DNA from: Ischnura elegans
Taxonomy: Eukaryota; Arthropoda; Insecta; Odonata; Coenagrionidae
Direction: 5' to 3'
NCBI RefSeq assembly: GCF_921293095.1
Contig: NC_060258.1
Location: forward strand, 8,694,607 to 8,758,606
DNA length: 64,000 nt
In this document: positions 50,501 to 61,003 of the stretch, in pieces
How positions within the stretch are numbered: position 1 is the stretch's first letter
How the letters are laid out: the number at the start of each line of letters is the position of its first letter
Program-made: the position numbers and the translations under genes
Notes under the pieces: model-generated
The model's input: the letters and a program-made list of their open reading frames with translations, nothing else
Told to the model about the DNA's origin: nothing
Database searches by the model: none

Positions 50501-53500
50501 GACCGTCATTCGTTTATCGCACCTTCGCTTCGCGATAACGTCTAGGCTTTTAAATTTCGCGCGAGAAAAAAACGCGAAGCGGCGGGCGTTGCAGGTTGTT
50601 CGTTTTGTGGGCGGTAGTACAGTCAGTCTAACCAAAGTGTAAAACGGCATGTTTATTGTTAATTGCGATTACGGATTAAGCAAATTTTCTGCTAAATTAA
50701 TTCTTAGGTTGGTGCGAAAGGTTTTACTTGACATAATGGTTTTCAGGAACCTAAAAAGTGATTTCAAGGCATTTTTCCTTGTAGAACTTGTGTGAGTTTT
50801 TGTCGTCACTTTTTTCGCCTTGTTCACAATAATTTTGGTTCCTGTAACTGCGACGAAGTTTCAGCAATGATGATGCCCAGGTGACGCTCGCCTGGGCGAC
50901 CACCATAGCGAAGCCGAAAAGCAAATGCGGAAAGATACATAAATGGAGAAGGATTTACGTCACTGCTGCTATTGTCGTCGATGAAGATAGGAACTCGTAT
51001 TTATGCCATAGTTTGGCATTCCCATCGTAAAAAATGCTCCAGATATGATACGTTTGGGGCCATTCTTCCTCATCTAAAGAGTTATTCATTTTACAGAAAA
51101 GAGCCATTAGGATTATTACCAATTCTAACGTAAGGGAACACTGCAAACCACTATTCAGGCAGCAAGGGATTATGACATTGTACGGTCTATATATATTTAA
51201 ATGTTTAATAAATGTAAAAGTGAATATTGACAGCCATAAAACTGGTGCTGATGTCCACCATTACAACACAAGGCTCAAACATAATCTGTTACAGCCCCAC
51301 TGTAGGCTGTCAACTACAAAAAATTCTTTTGACCATGTTAAACTTTGCATGTTCAACCACTTACCTCAAGAGGCAAGAAATTGAACTTTAAGAAAGTTTA
51401 AAGGTGTTCTTCACTCGTGGATAGTGACTCAAGCTTTTTATTCACTCAATGAATTTCTGGAGAGCAATACTCTAAATTGTATATTCTAGATTTAGTTTTT
51501 CTTTGACGAAGACTATTACATTGTTTTATGTTTAATGTTGAATAAATTATGATTATGATTATAAAATTTTTTCGCATAGGAATTGTGAGGTATAGGAGCC
51601 GATATTCACTTTTTTACATTGTTACTTGTGGGATATATTATTATATTGTGCTTCGATTAACGTCATTTCTGATCTTAGGTTTTCCCGGCGTATCAGTTGC
51701 AGAAAAGTTTCTTGGGTTTTCCACCGGTCAGTGTCGTCCATGTCTCCCGACGTTTCGATCCCCGACTTGCAGTTCATCCTCAGATTCGGAAGATCCGCAA
51801 GTTGCGGATCGAAACGTCAGGAGACATGGACGACATCGACCGGTGGAAAACCCGAGTAACTTTTCTGTAACGTCATATCGTTTATCGTCACATTTTTCAG
51901 GAACGGTAAGTGACGTTAAACGAGGACTCATTGTAAGGTATTTTGAGTAAAAAAGTTTTTTATTGTTGGCCTGTGTTATCCCTCACTAATTTTTTTGACT
52001 CATCTTAGAGGGAAGCACTGCCCTTAGCAGCAAACCGGAGCCGGTCACGGGTGTGAATGGGAAGCAGGTTCCTGCAAACACCAAGACTGAAGAACTGATT
52101 AGTTTGGGAGACGACCAGACTCCCGAGTCTTCGTCCATTAGCACCGTTGAGATCAACACCTCACTCTTTGGACGCATATCTCAAGACTTGGCCCTTCATC
52201 GAAACATCAACCCCATTCTCTTACCCCCTGATGATGAAAGCGGCGCAACTGCATCCCCGACTGAGCCCCTCGTCATCGACATTGTCGTCCCCGGAACCCT
52301 GGACTTAACAGTCCAGGAACTTTCTACAAGTTTGCCTCCAAATCCTTCCGTTTCACCCGCCTGGCACGATCGTAATGTGCCAGGTAGTGAAACAGGTTGT
52401 TCCGCCCTCGTTCCTGTCTCTACATGTGCTTCGGACAGTGCTGTGATCTGTGATAGTGGTGTGAAGTGTCCCGATGAAATTAACCAAGGTACTGTGGTGC
52501 TTCCTTGTGGAACCCCAGCTGAGAAAACTGTTGAAAGTTCGAGCTTGGAAAGGTGGAAGGCCGATATTCGTGATGGAGTTGATAATTCAGCTGACGATTG
52601 CCATCTGTTTTCTATACCGGGTAGCGATTTTGCCCACGATGCTCAGCTTGAAGGGGGGGAAAATGTGGTGGAGGAGGTTAGTACCCTTGATGAACATGTG
52701 GGCATTACAGAGCCCGATGCTGATGATGGTGATTCAAGTCGGGACTCTATATTCAGCCATTACATAGCGAGGGCTTCTCCGCCGCCAGAGAAAACAAGAA
52801 CAATCGATGGGATAGCCGTGGAACAGCTGGCCAAGACATTGTTGGCAGGGTATGCAGATGTTTCGGTTGTTCCAGTCTCGGATCCATACTACCGGTTTAA
52901 ATTGTGCCGGCTGTGCTTCAGAGCTGGGAAGAGGGTGACGATGATATATGGAGGCGCGTTCACGGACTACAATCTCAAGGATGCCATAGAAGACATGATG
53001 CGATTCCAGGTGAGTTGTCTTCTTTCTACGTTCGAGTAACTTTGGATTTTATCTCTTCTAATATTTGGTAAGAATTCATGAATACAGTAGATTCCGTTCA
53101 ATGGGTCCGCCGGTTACTTGGGGCAACCACTTAATTGGGGCAGATCTTGAAGAACAGAACCCAATAGAGGAATATCCCAGAGTATTCTCCGCTTAATTGG
53201 GACAGCATATGCCGCTTTATTGGGCCATGAGTCGGCGACATAGACTCTATACTCGCGAGGAAATTAAATTTTTTTGTTTTCAGAATACCATTTTCATATT
53301 TTCCTTCTTTGATTTACTCTTTTTTTCACATCTTTTCCTATCCTATTCCTATTCTTGCCCCATTCTGAAAGTTCTTGTTGTTATACTATCCGCAAGAGGA
53401 TAGTACTTTTCTTTAATAGGACTTAGTATAAGACATTCATTCAGCGCCGCCCAAGGCTGTGAAAAATATTTTTAACTAAATTGTTATAATTCTTAAAAAT

Positions 53501-56500
53501 TATAATAAGTTAACTAAACTCGCTGATTTATTAATCAAATTAATAGTTTAATGAACTTATGTTGCATTATAAACATTCTTTAGTCTTCTTTCTATCATTT
53601 CAACATTTGTTTATGCCCATATACAGATATTTCAATTGTGGCAAGTAAATTCAAACAAGTCTTTGTACAACATGTGAGCATATCCATGCCTAATATCAAA
53701 CTTTTGCATTTTACACATGTTAAACTAGCCAAATAGGTTTCATTCCTTTCATTTTCCTTCATCAAATAAAACGAAAGGCGTTGATTGTGATCCCTTACCC
53801 ACCTTTGGTGTATTCATAATACACAAAATTATTTGATTTTTAGAAATCCCTGTTCTGACGAATGTTAATGGCCAATTTCAACCTCATTTGAAAAAGGATA
53901 GATTGGCGACGATGCGATGCCACTCCACATAACGTCACAGGGACCTAGATGCTATACAAGTAGATTGGAGTTTTACATCATCTGAGATTACCAATGTATA
54001 CATGAGGCACAGAGCTCCGGGAAACATCCCTTAACAATCCCCTCTTAAAATTGCATTTGGTCAGAGAGTTTTCTTTGTTTGATAGGGTACTAGTAATCCT
54101 TATTTAAACCAAGCACTACCTACTAGCAAGGAACTCTATGCTACCGCCATGTTCGACAGCAAGCAGCCAGAGGTCACACAGGCTTTTCGCAGCATTCATA
54201 CTTAGCCATCGCGCTTTCGTACGCTTGAAAATTTTCACTTTTCATTGAATCACAAAAAACTGATATGTATCATCATTTAAAAATCTAAAAGCGAGATATA
54301 TGTACTCCAGGAGTAATAATCTTTCGATTTAGGCAATGAACAATAATAGGAAACCACCCTATGTAGACAAAAAAATGATTGGGTGAAAGGTGCACCTGTA
54401 CATGGCATCAACAGTTTCATGTCTTGGTAGTTGACAGACATGGGACAACTAAAGCTCGCTCTGTAATCCACACAATCAAACAGGCTGTGACACTAACAAA
54501 TTCAGATATAATGACATACAGTACTCAAAATCTCACCATGAATGACTTCATTGTGTGTTTCCGAAAAACCTGGTCAATTTCAAAAATCACTGCAGTGTCT
54601 TTACAAGAGAATGACATTAGTGTCTCATTTATGCATCCACACGATCCATCGAAATGTTCCACATGGCCCAAAGTAGAAGAAAGACTTATGTGAAGTGCCA
54701 TTGAAAAATACTCTGTGCAAATTGCAACTCATTCACCGTTTCCAGGCAGTAGCAGTGGGTGTTTGCACACATTGGATGCTATGGAATTAAACAAGATTGA
54801 ACTTGCTTTCAGTCAATAGATGTAACCAATCATTCAGATATGAACTTTTCACTGTTATTAATGCTAAGTAGAATGAAACGGCATTTTTTTCCCCTTGAAG
54901 GTATGCAATCTTGGTGTACAAGAGTCGAAAACAACTTTGACATGCCTTAAAACAAAAAGTATAAAAATACTACCTTTTTTATTTTTTAATTGAAAGCAGA
55001 ACATTTTAACTACCCGCTGATAATTTTTTTTAAGAAAATAAAAGGTGGCCTTTTTTAGTAATAAATTGTTAAATAATGACTAATTTTTATTGTTTAAACA
55101 AGTCCTATTTGTTTATTCTTGCTTCAAATGACTTGAAAGTTATGCCATAATGTGCGTAAATGAATTTTCTTTCAAATAAAACAATAACCACTGCTTTACG
55201 GGCCGTGGTTCCTTAGTAATCAACATTTATGTGATTTTTCATTTTTTACTCTGAGGCCTGACACTGCAATGTTCAAGGGGCGGTAACTTTATGACGGTTC
55301 AGTTCTGAGCAGAGATAAAGTCATCGTTATTCATCATAAGGATACTGCTTTCACATGTACAAATTTCAGAGAAATCGGTGATGGTCACCTGACATGATTT
55401 TGCACTATCTGCCTGATTTGAGATGAAATGGCCCAATAATTGTGGAGCAGATATGAGCATTGACGTTGGAACTTACGTTGCATCATCAAGGTTCGTTATT
55501 CGCTTTCACCTACCGTAGTTAAGTTTATTATGTGGTAAATAGTGGCATAAAAAATGTTTTCTATGGTTAACTTAAACGAAGTATTGGTTTCCCTAAAGTA
55601 TACGAAGTGCCAAACGTGAAAAATATTATATATTCGTAGAAACATTGTCCATGTATACCACTATATTGTTCTTGTTAGTTCAATCATTTTTATAACTTAT
55701 TTAACTTGGTGGCTATAATGTGGTAGTGTCGGAGTGACTCGCGGAACTTCGGTTTCGCGGAAAAGGGTATCACCATTATCGCGAGCCAGCTATTTTCCTC
55801 CCCCTGTGACGAGGCCGACTAGTCACTCACTCAACCCCTCCCCCACCCTGGGCAATGACCTTCCTATCAATCCGAGCGGTACCTGCAACCTTTGCTCCTC
55901 AGGATTGACTTATATTGAGGCGCCGTCCTCCGGCCAGAACCTTGTTCCTTCCTTCCCTTACTCGGTCGCGGGTCGTCATCCGACCTCCTCCGAGCATCCT
56001 CCCTTACTCGGTCGCGGGTCGCTATACCGACCTCCTCCGGGCATCCTCCCTTACTCGGTCGCGGGTCGCTATACCGACCTCCTCCGGACTTCCTTCCTGC
56101 CTTCCCAGCCTCGCCAGGAGCCGTCGTACCGTCCGCACCCGAGTCGCCGTCCGTCACAGGTCTTGTCTGCCGCTGAATTCATGTGAGTCCTCATTTCCCC
56201 CTTATCCGCTGTGCCTGATCGTCCAGTGTATCTGACTATTAAAAACCCATGAATTAATCCACTGTCTAGTTATTGAGAATACGCTCCCCACCAATAATGT
56301 TGCGACCGCCAACCACGCGACAGTAGTACTATAACCTTTTTCGCTGTGTTACTGTGCATTTTAAAATGGTTTTTGTGAGCCGTCTCGAAAGGGCTAAATA
56401 AGGCCACTAAAGACAAAAGAGGGCGGAGGAAACAATAGCGAGCATTTATTCGTGACTTATGAAAAAGGTTTGAAATTACATGACTCGATTTTACGAAGTG

Positions 56501-57531
56501 CCAATTTTCCGGTCCAAATGACTTCGTGTAATCGAGATTTTACAGTACAGTGAGTCCTCGTTCTACGACACCCCGTTTAACGTCAGTTCGCGATAACGTC
56601 ACGAAAATTTTGAGACCGTCATTCGTTTATCGCACCTTCGCTTCGCGATAACGTCAAGGCTTTTAAATTTCGCGCGAGAAAAAAACGTGAAGCGGCAGGC
56701 GTTGCAGGTTGTTCGTTTTGTGGGCGGTAATACAGTCAGTCTAAACGAAGTGTAAAACGGTGTGTTTATTGTTAATTGCGATTATGGTTTTAGCAAATTT
56801 TCTGCAAAATGAATTCTTACGTAGGTGCGCAATGTTTTACTTGACATAATTGTTTTCTGGAACCTAAAGAGTGATTTCAAGGAATTTTTCCGTGCAGAAC
56901 TCAGAGTTTTTGTCGTCACTTTTTTCGCCGTGTTCACAATAATTTTGGTTCCCTTAACTGCGACGATGTTTCAGCGATGATGATGCCCAGGCGACGCTCG
57001 CCCGGGCGACCACCATAGCGAAGCCGAAAAGCAAATGCGGGAAGATACAAAAATGGAGAAGGATTTACGTCAGTGCTGCTATTGTCGTCGATGAAGACAG
57101 GAACTCGTATTTATGCCGTAGTTTGGCATTCCCATCGTAAAAAATGCTCCAGATATGATATGCTAAAATTTTTTCGCGTAGGAATTGTGAGGTCTAGGAG
57201 CCGATATTCACTTTTTACATTGTTTCTTATGGGATATTATGTTTCGATTAACGTCATTTGGTTTATCGTCACATTTTTCAGGAACGGTAAGTGACGTTAA
57301 ACGAGGACTCACTGTATTCATTAATCTCAACCAATGTGATGTTCTAAATCTGTCTTTCAGGTCTCCACCTCCGATGACTACCCCCAGGTGATCTGTGACC
57401 ATTGTCTCTTGAAACTAACAAAATTCAAGCGCTTCAAAGAGCAATTCCGGGAGGCCAAAGAGTTTTTTGATGAGGAACTCAGGAGAAATAACAAAACAGT
57501 CGATGAAGGTGGCGGTTTATCGTCAAATAAG
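41463..57531 (+). CDS. Gene 2: second THAP-ZAD gene, 3' part beyond window
   Basis: Recognised exons: THAP-A 41463-41521 and 42055-42329; THAP-B 43053-43289 and 43374-43446; linker plus ZAD 52009-53009; ZAD second half 57361-57531. Both THAP modules end at a phase-1 donor, which fits the two-base entry of 52009. The simplest model is two alternative first modules feeding one ZAD-C2H2 body; THAP-A or THAP-B as a separate gene is also possible. No counterpart of the 75-nt exon 3 of gene 1 was found. No finger exons occur up to 64000, so the gene must continue to the right or be truncated. ZAD cysteines are intact, no stop interrupts the exons, and similarity to gene 1 shows tandem duplication. 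Confidence 0.65.
42055..42329 (+). CDS. Gene 2 THAP-A exon 2
   Basis: Acceptor GTTAATAG, donor TCACCAG|GTAATT; phase 2 in, phase 1 out. It encodes FPHP, a central W (EWLKRIG), C-x2-H followed by F (ICYRHFF), and DAIPSRFPVIP, matching the THAP AVPTIF box. A short Gly/Ser-rich linker follows. Intact and without stop. The destination exon is not certain; 52009 has the right phase. Confidence 0.8.
42330..43052. other. Spacer between the two THAP modules
   Basis: No exon seen. Because THAP-B begins with its own ATG and has upstream in-frame stops, this spacer should contain a second promoter if THAP-B is expressed. Confidence 0.4.
43053..43289 (+). CDS. Gene 2 THAP-B exon 1
   Basis: ATG at 43053, 79 codons, donor CAGGAG|GTAAGC in phase 0. 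It encodes MPRSCVAPGC (C-x4-C), a central KRRKWQ with the conserved Trp, and LCERHF (C-x2-H, F). The exon layout differs from THAP-A: there is no intron after the first Cys pair. A stop lies upstream in frame, so this is a genuine 5' exon and not an internal one. Confidence 0.85.
43374..43446 (+). CDS. Gene 2 THAP-B exon 2
   Basis: Acceptor TTTCCTTTTAG. It completes the THAP fold with LTDDAIPVLYPGFPAC, the AVPTIF-like box. A GTAAGC donor at 43447 ends it in phase 1. The frame would otherwise run to a stop near 43530, which would give a free-standing THAP protein of about 130 aa if the donor is not used. Confidence 0.72.
43447..44110. other. Start of the long gene 2 intron
   Basis: 43735-43820 (GGGCCATTACATCTCAAATC and on) is inversely similar to about 55360-55440, so an older dispersed repeat is present. 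No exon recognised. Confidence 0.4.
44111..44489 (+). mobile_element. M1 MITE, 5' part
   Basis: Matches M1 from AGGTAGTTACCTATTA to GGCTATTA, where a TTAA-type element begins. Confidence 0.72.
44494..45065. mobile_element. TTAA-type CCTTT element, 3'-truncated
   Basis: TTAA at 44490-44493, start CCCTTTCGAGACGGCGG. Matches 21343-21910, then stops at CTGTCCCTTA and abuts a reversed M1 copy. Confidence 0.72.
45066..45622 (-). mobile_element. M1 MITE, reverse copy, left end missing
   Basis: From GTGTATTCATAATATAC to GGAAACCACCCTATT. Confidence 0.75.
45767..46277. mobile_element. MITE with GGCCGTTTTCCAAT ends
   Basis: GGCCGTTTTCCAATTCGC at the left, GATTGGAAAACGGCC at the right. About 510 bp; the family is not assigned. 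The frame at 45934 is not supported as a gene. Confidence 0.55.
46322..47149. mobile_element. P1 element, full copy, TA flanks
   Basis: CAGTGAGTCCTCGTTTAACG to GAACGAGGACTCACTG; includes a short local duplication near 46800 (ACTTGACATT). Confidence 0.82.
47399..47560. mobile_element. hAT-like MITE fragments, CAGGGGCGTAGCTAGG
   Basis: Left end CAGGGGCGTAGCTAGGAATT as at the termini of 11785-13230 and 58542-58848, plus a second end-like string GGTGGCGTAACTAG at 47484. No full copy. Confidence 0.5.
47686..48354 (-). mobile_element. M1 MITE, full copy
   Basis: AATAGTTTAGTTTCC to GGAAACCACCCTATT, 669 bp. Confidence 0.82.
48640..49250 (+). pseudogene. Probable Penelope-like GIY-YIG domain remnant and 3' tail
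   Basis: Reads V-G-Q-T-G-R-K-F-K, then with a frameshift ILHVQEESVKLDILEITK, a layout seen in GIY-YIG ends of Penelope-like elements. Proline/cytosine-rich trailer and AATAAA-like tail follow. Disrupted by a TGA. Confidence 0.5.
49615..50267 (-). mobile_element. M1 MITE, full copy
   Basis: AATAGTTTCCTTCATC to GGAAACCACCCTATT, 653 bp. Confidence 0.82.
51049..51567 (+). pseudogene. Jockey/CR1-type LINE, 5'-truncated 3' end
   Basis: The frame reads WGHSS, ELFILQKRAIRIITNS, HCKPLFRQQGI, then HHYNTRLKHNL and FNHLPQEARN, the C-terminal region of jockey/CR1-like reverse transcriptases. It ends with an ATTATG tandem tail directly at the target. Only the last third of the RT remains. Confidence 0.8.
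51671..51868. repeat. Palindromic Penelope-type terminal repeat
   Basis: Arms CGGTGGAAAACCCGAGTAAC / CTTGGGTTTTCCACCG and GTCTCCCGACGTTTCGAT / ATCGAAACGTCAGGAGAC. AACGTCAT flanks both sides (51659-51666, 51869-51876). The minus strand has CTGAGGA then GAAACGTC, hammerhead-like but with no loop for stem III. Confidence 0.55.
52009..53009 (+). CDS. Gene 2 linker plus first half of ZAD
   Basis: Acceptor CATCTTAG, donor TTCCAG|GTGAGT; two bases complete a phase-1 codon, then 333 codons. Paralogue of 14354-15369: the Ser/Thr/Pro and acidic linker, a conserved block before the ZAD, and KLCRLCF with the first ZAD Cys pair. The N-terminal third has diverged more than the rest. The first ATG-like codon in frame is really GTG (52053), so translation must start in an upstream exon, which supports the THAP connection. 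Confidence 0.9.
53085..53660. mobile_element. Tigger-like element P5, left part
   Basis: CAGTAGATTCCGTTCAATGGG start, repeated TTAATTGGGGCA units; matches 57545-57960. Right end not found. Confidence 0.65.
53731..54362 (-). mobile_element. M1 MITE, diverged copy
   Basis: TTCCTTCATCAAATAAAACG to GGAAACCACCCTAT. Left terminus eroded. Confidence 0.75.
54379..54693 (+). pseudogene. Unrecognised coding-like fragment
   Basis: A 104-codon frame ending in TGA with balanced composition (DFIVCFRKTWSISKI, VSFMHPH). It resembles, by eye only, C-terminal ends of orphan proteins repeated in insect genomes. No start context or splice signals; could be a retrocopy or chance. Confidence 0.25.
54700..55722. 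other. Gene 2 ZAD intron, unassigned
   Basis: AT-rich with an older repeat at about 55360-55440 that is inversely similar to 43735-43820. No exon. Confidence 0.35.
55727..56322. mobile_element. Probable solo LTR, CG-rich, with internal tandem repeat
   Basis: TGTCGGAGTG...CGCGACA flanked by GTAG (55723-55726, 56323-56326). 596 bp, far richer in C and CpG than the flanks. Three units of 46-47 bp begin TTACTCGGTCGCGGGTC at 55958, 56004 and 56051. The 150-aa frame over it is not a gene. Confidence 0.65.
56548..57314. mobile_element. P1 element, full uninterrupted copy
   Basis: CAGTGAGTCCTCGTTCTACG to TTAAACGAGGACTCACTG; used as empty-site reference for the copy at 50451. Ends 46 bp before the ZAD exon at 57361. 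Confidence 0.85.
57361..57531 (+). CDS. Gene 2 second half of ZAD
   Basis: Acceptor GTCTTTCAG, donor AATAAG|GTAAGT; 57 codons, phase 0-0, same length as 22316-22486. It carries ICDHC (C-x2-C) and the charged helix. The acceptor lies about 46 bp after a CAGTGAGTCC pogo-like element ends, and a P5-family element begins within 14 bp of the donor, so the exon is hemmed in by transposons. Confidence 0.9.
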
Positions 57532-57544
57532 GTAAGTTATTTAC

Positions 57545-58347
57545 AGCAGATTCCGTTTAATGGGTTTACTGGTTACTTGGGGCATAGACTCTATACTCGC
57601 GACGAAATTAATTTTTTTTTTTTTGTTTTCGGAGTACCATTTTTTTATATCTTCCTCCTTTGATTTACTCTTCTTTTTCAAAAATGTTCCAATTCTTGCC
57701 CTATTTTGAAAGCTCTTGTTGTTATACTATCCGCAAGAGGATAAGACTTTTCTTTAAAAGGATTTAGTAAAAGACATTCATTCAGCGTTGCCCGTGGCTG
57801 TGAAAAATATTTTTAACTAAATTATAATTCTTAAAAGTAATAATAAATTAACTAAACTCACTGATTTATTAATCAAATTAATAGTTCAATAAACTTATGT
57901 TGCATTATAAACATTCTTTTGTCTTCTCTCTACAGCTTCAAAGTTTTTTATGCCCATATACAAGAGAGTTCTGAAAGTATACCGGGACTAGCCACGGTAA
58001 TAACTTTTTACGGAGTCACCTGCAATGCACAAATAGTGCGAAAAATCCACAGAGGAAAAATCATTCGCCTTGACCGGGATTCGAACTCGGATCCCTCGAT
58101 TTCTGGCCGAGTGCTTTAGCCAGTTAAGCTACCGAGGCGTCATTCTCCCCTGTGGAAATTTGGGACTATACCGGACAAGGTGGTATGGACTCGGAAATCG
58201 AGGGATCCGGGTTCGAATCCCGGTCAAGGCGAATGATTTTTCCTCTGTGGATTTTTCGCACAAGAGAGTTCGCCTAATTGGGGCAGCCGCTTAATTGGGG
58301 CAAAGTGCACAAGTCCCGATATGTCCAAATTAACCGGAATCTACTGT
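57545..58347. mobile_element. P5 element with SINE dimer inside
   Basis: CAGCAGATTCCGTTTAATGG start, ATTAACCGGAATCTACTG end. The insertion at 57971-58259 has 11-bp direct repeats. Confidence 0.75.
57971..58259. repeat. Inverted dimeric tRNA-derived SINE
   Basis: ACAAGAGAGTT at 57960-57970 and 58260-58270. Arms 58037-58112 and 58189-58260 are inverted copies carrying a tRNA-like T arm (GGGTTCGAATCCCGGTC). The left arm has a fuller tRNA-like cloverleaf on the minus strand (58066-58139, loop CCAGAAA). Confidence 0.7.
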
Positions 58348-58541
58348 ATTATTAAGTGTAATGGGGAATTCCACTGAAAATGGATGATTATGTGATAAAA
58401 TATTATCCTTAATTCTAAAAATTACGGTGAAAGGAGTTCATCTCTAACCTGCGTATTATTCGTAAATTCCAATTTGAAAATTGTATTGTTATCTTGCGCT
58501 CCAAACGACCCATCGCCATGTTGGCTGAGCGTGATGTCAGA

Positions 58542-58848
58542 CAGTGGTGCTGCGAGGAGGGGGTTTTGGGGAAGAAACCCCCCCCCCCCCTAGAGCTCAT
58601 AGAAATGCCTAAGTTTAATCCATTGTACTTAATTGGATTGATATTACTAATAGAATAGTGTGTAAGGATTAATAAAATTTCCCTCACAAAGCCATAAAAC
58701 TCACCATTTTGAACCATTTATCTTAAAATTCCGCAAGTTATTAATCTCACACCGAAGGCTTATCCTGGTGGGTATACCATACTCCCACACACCCTGGTAT
58801 TAGTTGCACCTAAACCCCCTCCAGCCTTAATTCCTAGCTGCGCCCCTG
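58542..58848. mobile_element. hAT-like MITE, uninterrupted relative of 11785-13230
   Basis: Flanks ATGTCAGA and ACGTCAGA (7 of 8). Ends CAGTGGTGCTGCGAGG and CCTAGCTGCGCCCCTG. 307 bp. Confidence 0.75.
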
Positions 58849-59111
58849 ACGTCAGAGTCCAGTGAACAAAACGTTTACGTGATGCCAGTAGACTATTTGT
58901 CCCAGTTTTAAAAAAAACCTATGTATCTCTCAGTACAATTTTTTTTTTCATAGCATTATATTTTCATTTCGTCTTCACTCATGAAATATTTATCCTTAAT
59001 AATTGACAGGTTTAAAAAATGTATGCATACTGGAAGATGCAGCACAGTCTCGACAAATAGCACTTATTACTTTTTCATCCTCCTCATCTACGGCGATTTC
59101 CACAGTATGTA

Positions 59112-60042
59112 CAGGCGGTCCTCGACTTTCGTACAATTCGCACTTTCGTACGTTCAAAATTGACACCTTTTACTTGACTTTCGTGCGCTAAATTCGGACT
59201 TTCGGACGTTGGTTATTTTTTTTAAATTCCTGCGATGTTTATTGCACATCCCAACATTCAGTTGTTTCAAATGGCAGTACATGTGAACAATATGAACGTA
59301 TATAATGAAGGGAATTGTTGGTAGTTGACTCTAATCTAGGTGATTTATTTGGGAGAGGGACTGCCTGCTATAGGCTCCTTCATCAAGAGAAGAAGAAAGC
59401 CTTCATTGGAGATATTTTTCAAAAGAAGTTGACTAGACATCATCAAATAGCTTTCAATAAAACTAGTAAGATCTTCTTTCTAATTGTGTTTTTTCGTTTG
59501 AGTGCTGATTAATTCATGTACACCTTCAGCAATGATATTGCACGAAATATCACACGAATTCCGTTTGTCTTTTTTTTAATAACATGCGAAATATACACGT
59601 TCACGAATGTCACCTGCCAAAATGTCGAATTTTGGTGTAAAAATTAAAAGGTATCCAAAGTGCGGGTTCAACAATTACATTTTGTTTTGCTTCTTGATGT
59701 GTCTTTTTATTTATAGTGGACGTAATAAGTGGAATGTCAACTTAAAATGCCAAGAGGAAGTTTCACTCGATAGCCAACGGAGATCTTGTTTTTTAAACTT
59801 TTATTTGCATTTTCTGCGTATTTTCAAAAGAAATTAGATGATTTGAGGAGTTTTATTAACGTATTATTAAAATTAAGTCAATTGAAATGAATTCCGTGGA
59901 AAAAAAGGTTTTAGTACGTATATTCCGCTATTTTGGAACGTAACCCCTAATTAGTATGGAAGTCAATGGTTCGACTTTCGTACATTCGACTTTCGTACAA
60001 GTTTTCGGGAACGCATTGTGTACGAAAGTCGGGGACCGCCTG
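59112..60042. mobile_element. P3 element, full copy
   Basis: CAGGCGGTCCTCGACTTTCG to GAAAGTCGGGGACCGCCTG, 931 bp, TA flanks. Near relative of 13324-14264. Confidence 0.85.
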
Positions 60043-60140
60043 TATTAGATTATATTTCTCACTTTATGTTATATAGCCCCAACGGTGCTAACGCTCAAAT
60101 TTATTAATAATTGAACCTATCCCATTGCTGAATCACCGTA

Positions 60141-61003
60141 CAGTGAGTCCTCGTTTAACGTCACTTACCGTTCCTGAAAAATGTGACAATAAACGAAAAG
60201 ACATTAATCAAAGCATAATATCTCATAAGAAACAATGTAAAAAGTGAATATCGGCTCCTAGACCTCACAATTCCTACGTGAAAAAAATATTAGCGTATCA
60301 TATCTGGGGCATTTTTCACGATGGGAATGCCTAACTATGGCATAAATACGAGTTCCTGTCTTCATCGACGGCAATAGCAGCAGTGACATAAATCCTTCTC
60401 CTTTTTTGTATCTTCCCGCATTTGCTTTTCGGCTTTGGAGTGCGGTCCAATGAATGCTACTTCCGCTGCCAGACGCTACAGATGGTGATCCGGAGCACCA
60501 GTCCATAGGCCCTACGTTCGCTACGAGAATTTCTTTTCGAACTGGTCAGGAGCGAAATTAAAATGGCGGAAATGAACGAGGGCGGGCAAACTGGGATTAT
60601 GAAATCGAAGAGATGGTTTTAATTGCGAATTGAGGCGGGCGGGCGTCGCATGGGCATCATCATCGCTGAAACATCGTCGCAGTGACAGGAACCAAAATTA
60701 TTGTGAACATTGTTCTCTTGGAAATTTTCGTGGAAATGTCTCTGATGCTAAAATTTGCCAAAACCGTAATCGCAATTAACAATATACACACCGTTATACA
60801 CTTTGAATAGACTGACCGTATTACCGCCCACGAAACAAACAACCTGTAACGCCTGCCACTTCGCCTTTTTTTCTCGCACGAAATTTAAAAGACGTGACGT
60901 TATTGCGAAGCGAGGGGGGGATAAATGAATGACGATCTCAAAATTTTCGTGACGTTATTGCGAAATGACGTTAAACGGGGTGACGTAGAACGAGGACTCA
61001 CCG
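60141..61003. mobile_element. P1 element, diverged, with insertion
   Basis: CAGTGAGTCCTCGTTTAACG to GAACGAGGACTCACCG. About 60437-60640 is foreign sequence relative to other P1 copies. Confidence 0.75.

Larger units (their letters stand above)
50451..51936. mobile_element. P1 element carrying two insertions
   Basis: CAGTGAGTCCTCGTCCTACG to TTAAACGAGGACTCATTG. Compared with 56548-57314 it has extra DNA at about 51049-51567 (LINE 3' end) and 51671-51868 (palindrome). Confidence 0.8.

Noticed and set aside
55958-56097. CRISPR-like array
   Set aside because: Three contiguous 46-47-bp tandem units without spacers, in a eukaryotic LTR.
55734-56186. 150-aa Pro/Ser-rich protein
   Set aside because: Lies inside a bounded CpG-rich LTR; the frame results from composition and a tandem repeat.
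58066-58139. Minus-strand tRNA gene with an AGA anticodon
   Set aside because: A serine tRNA would need a long variable arm, which is missing, and the unit is part of an inverted SINE dimer with a target duplication.
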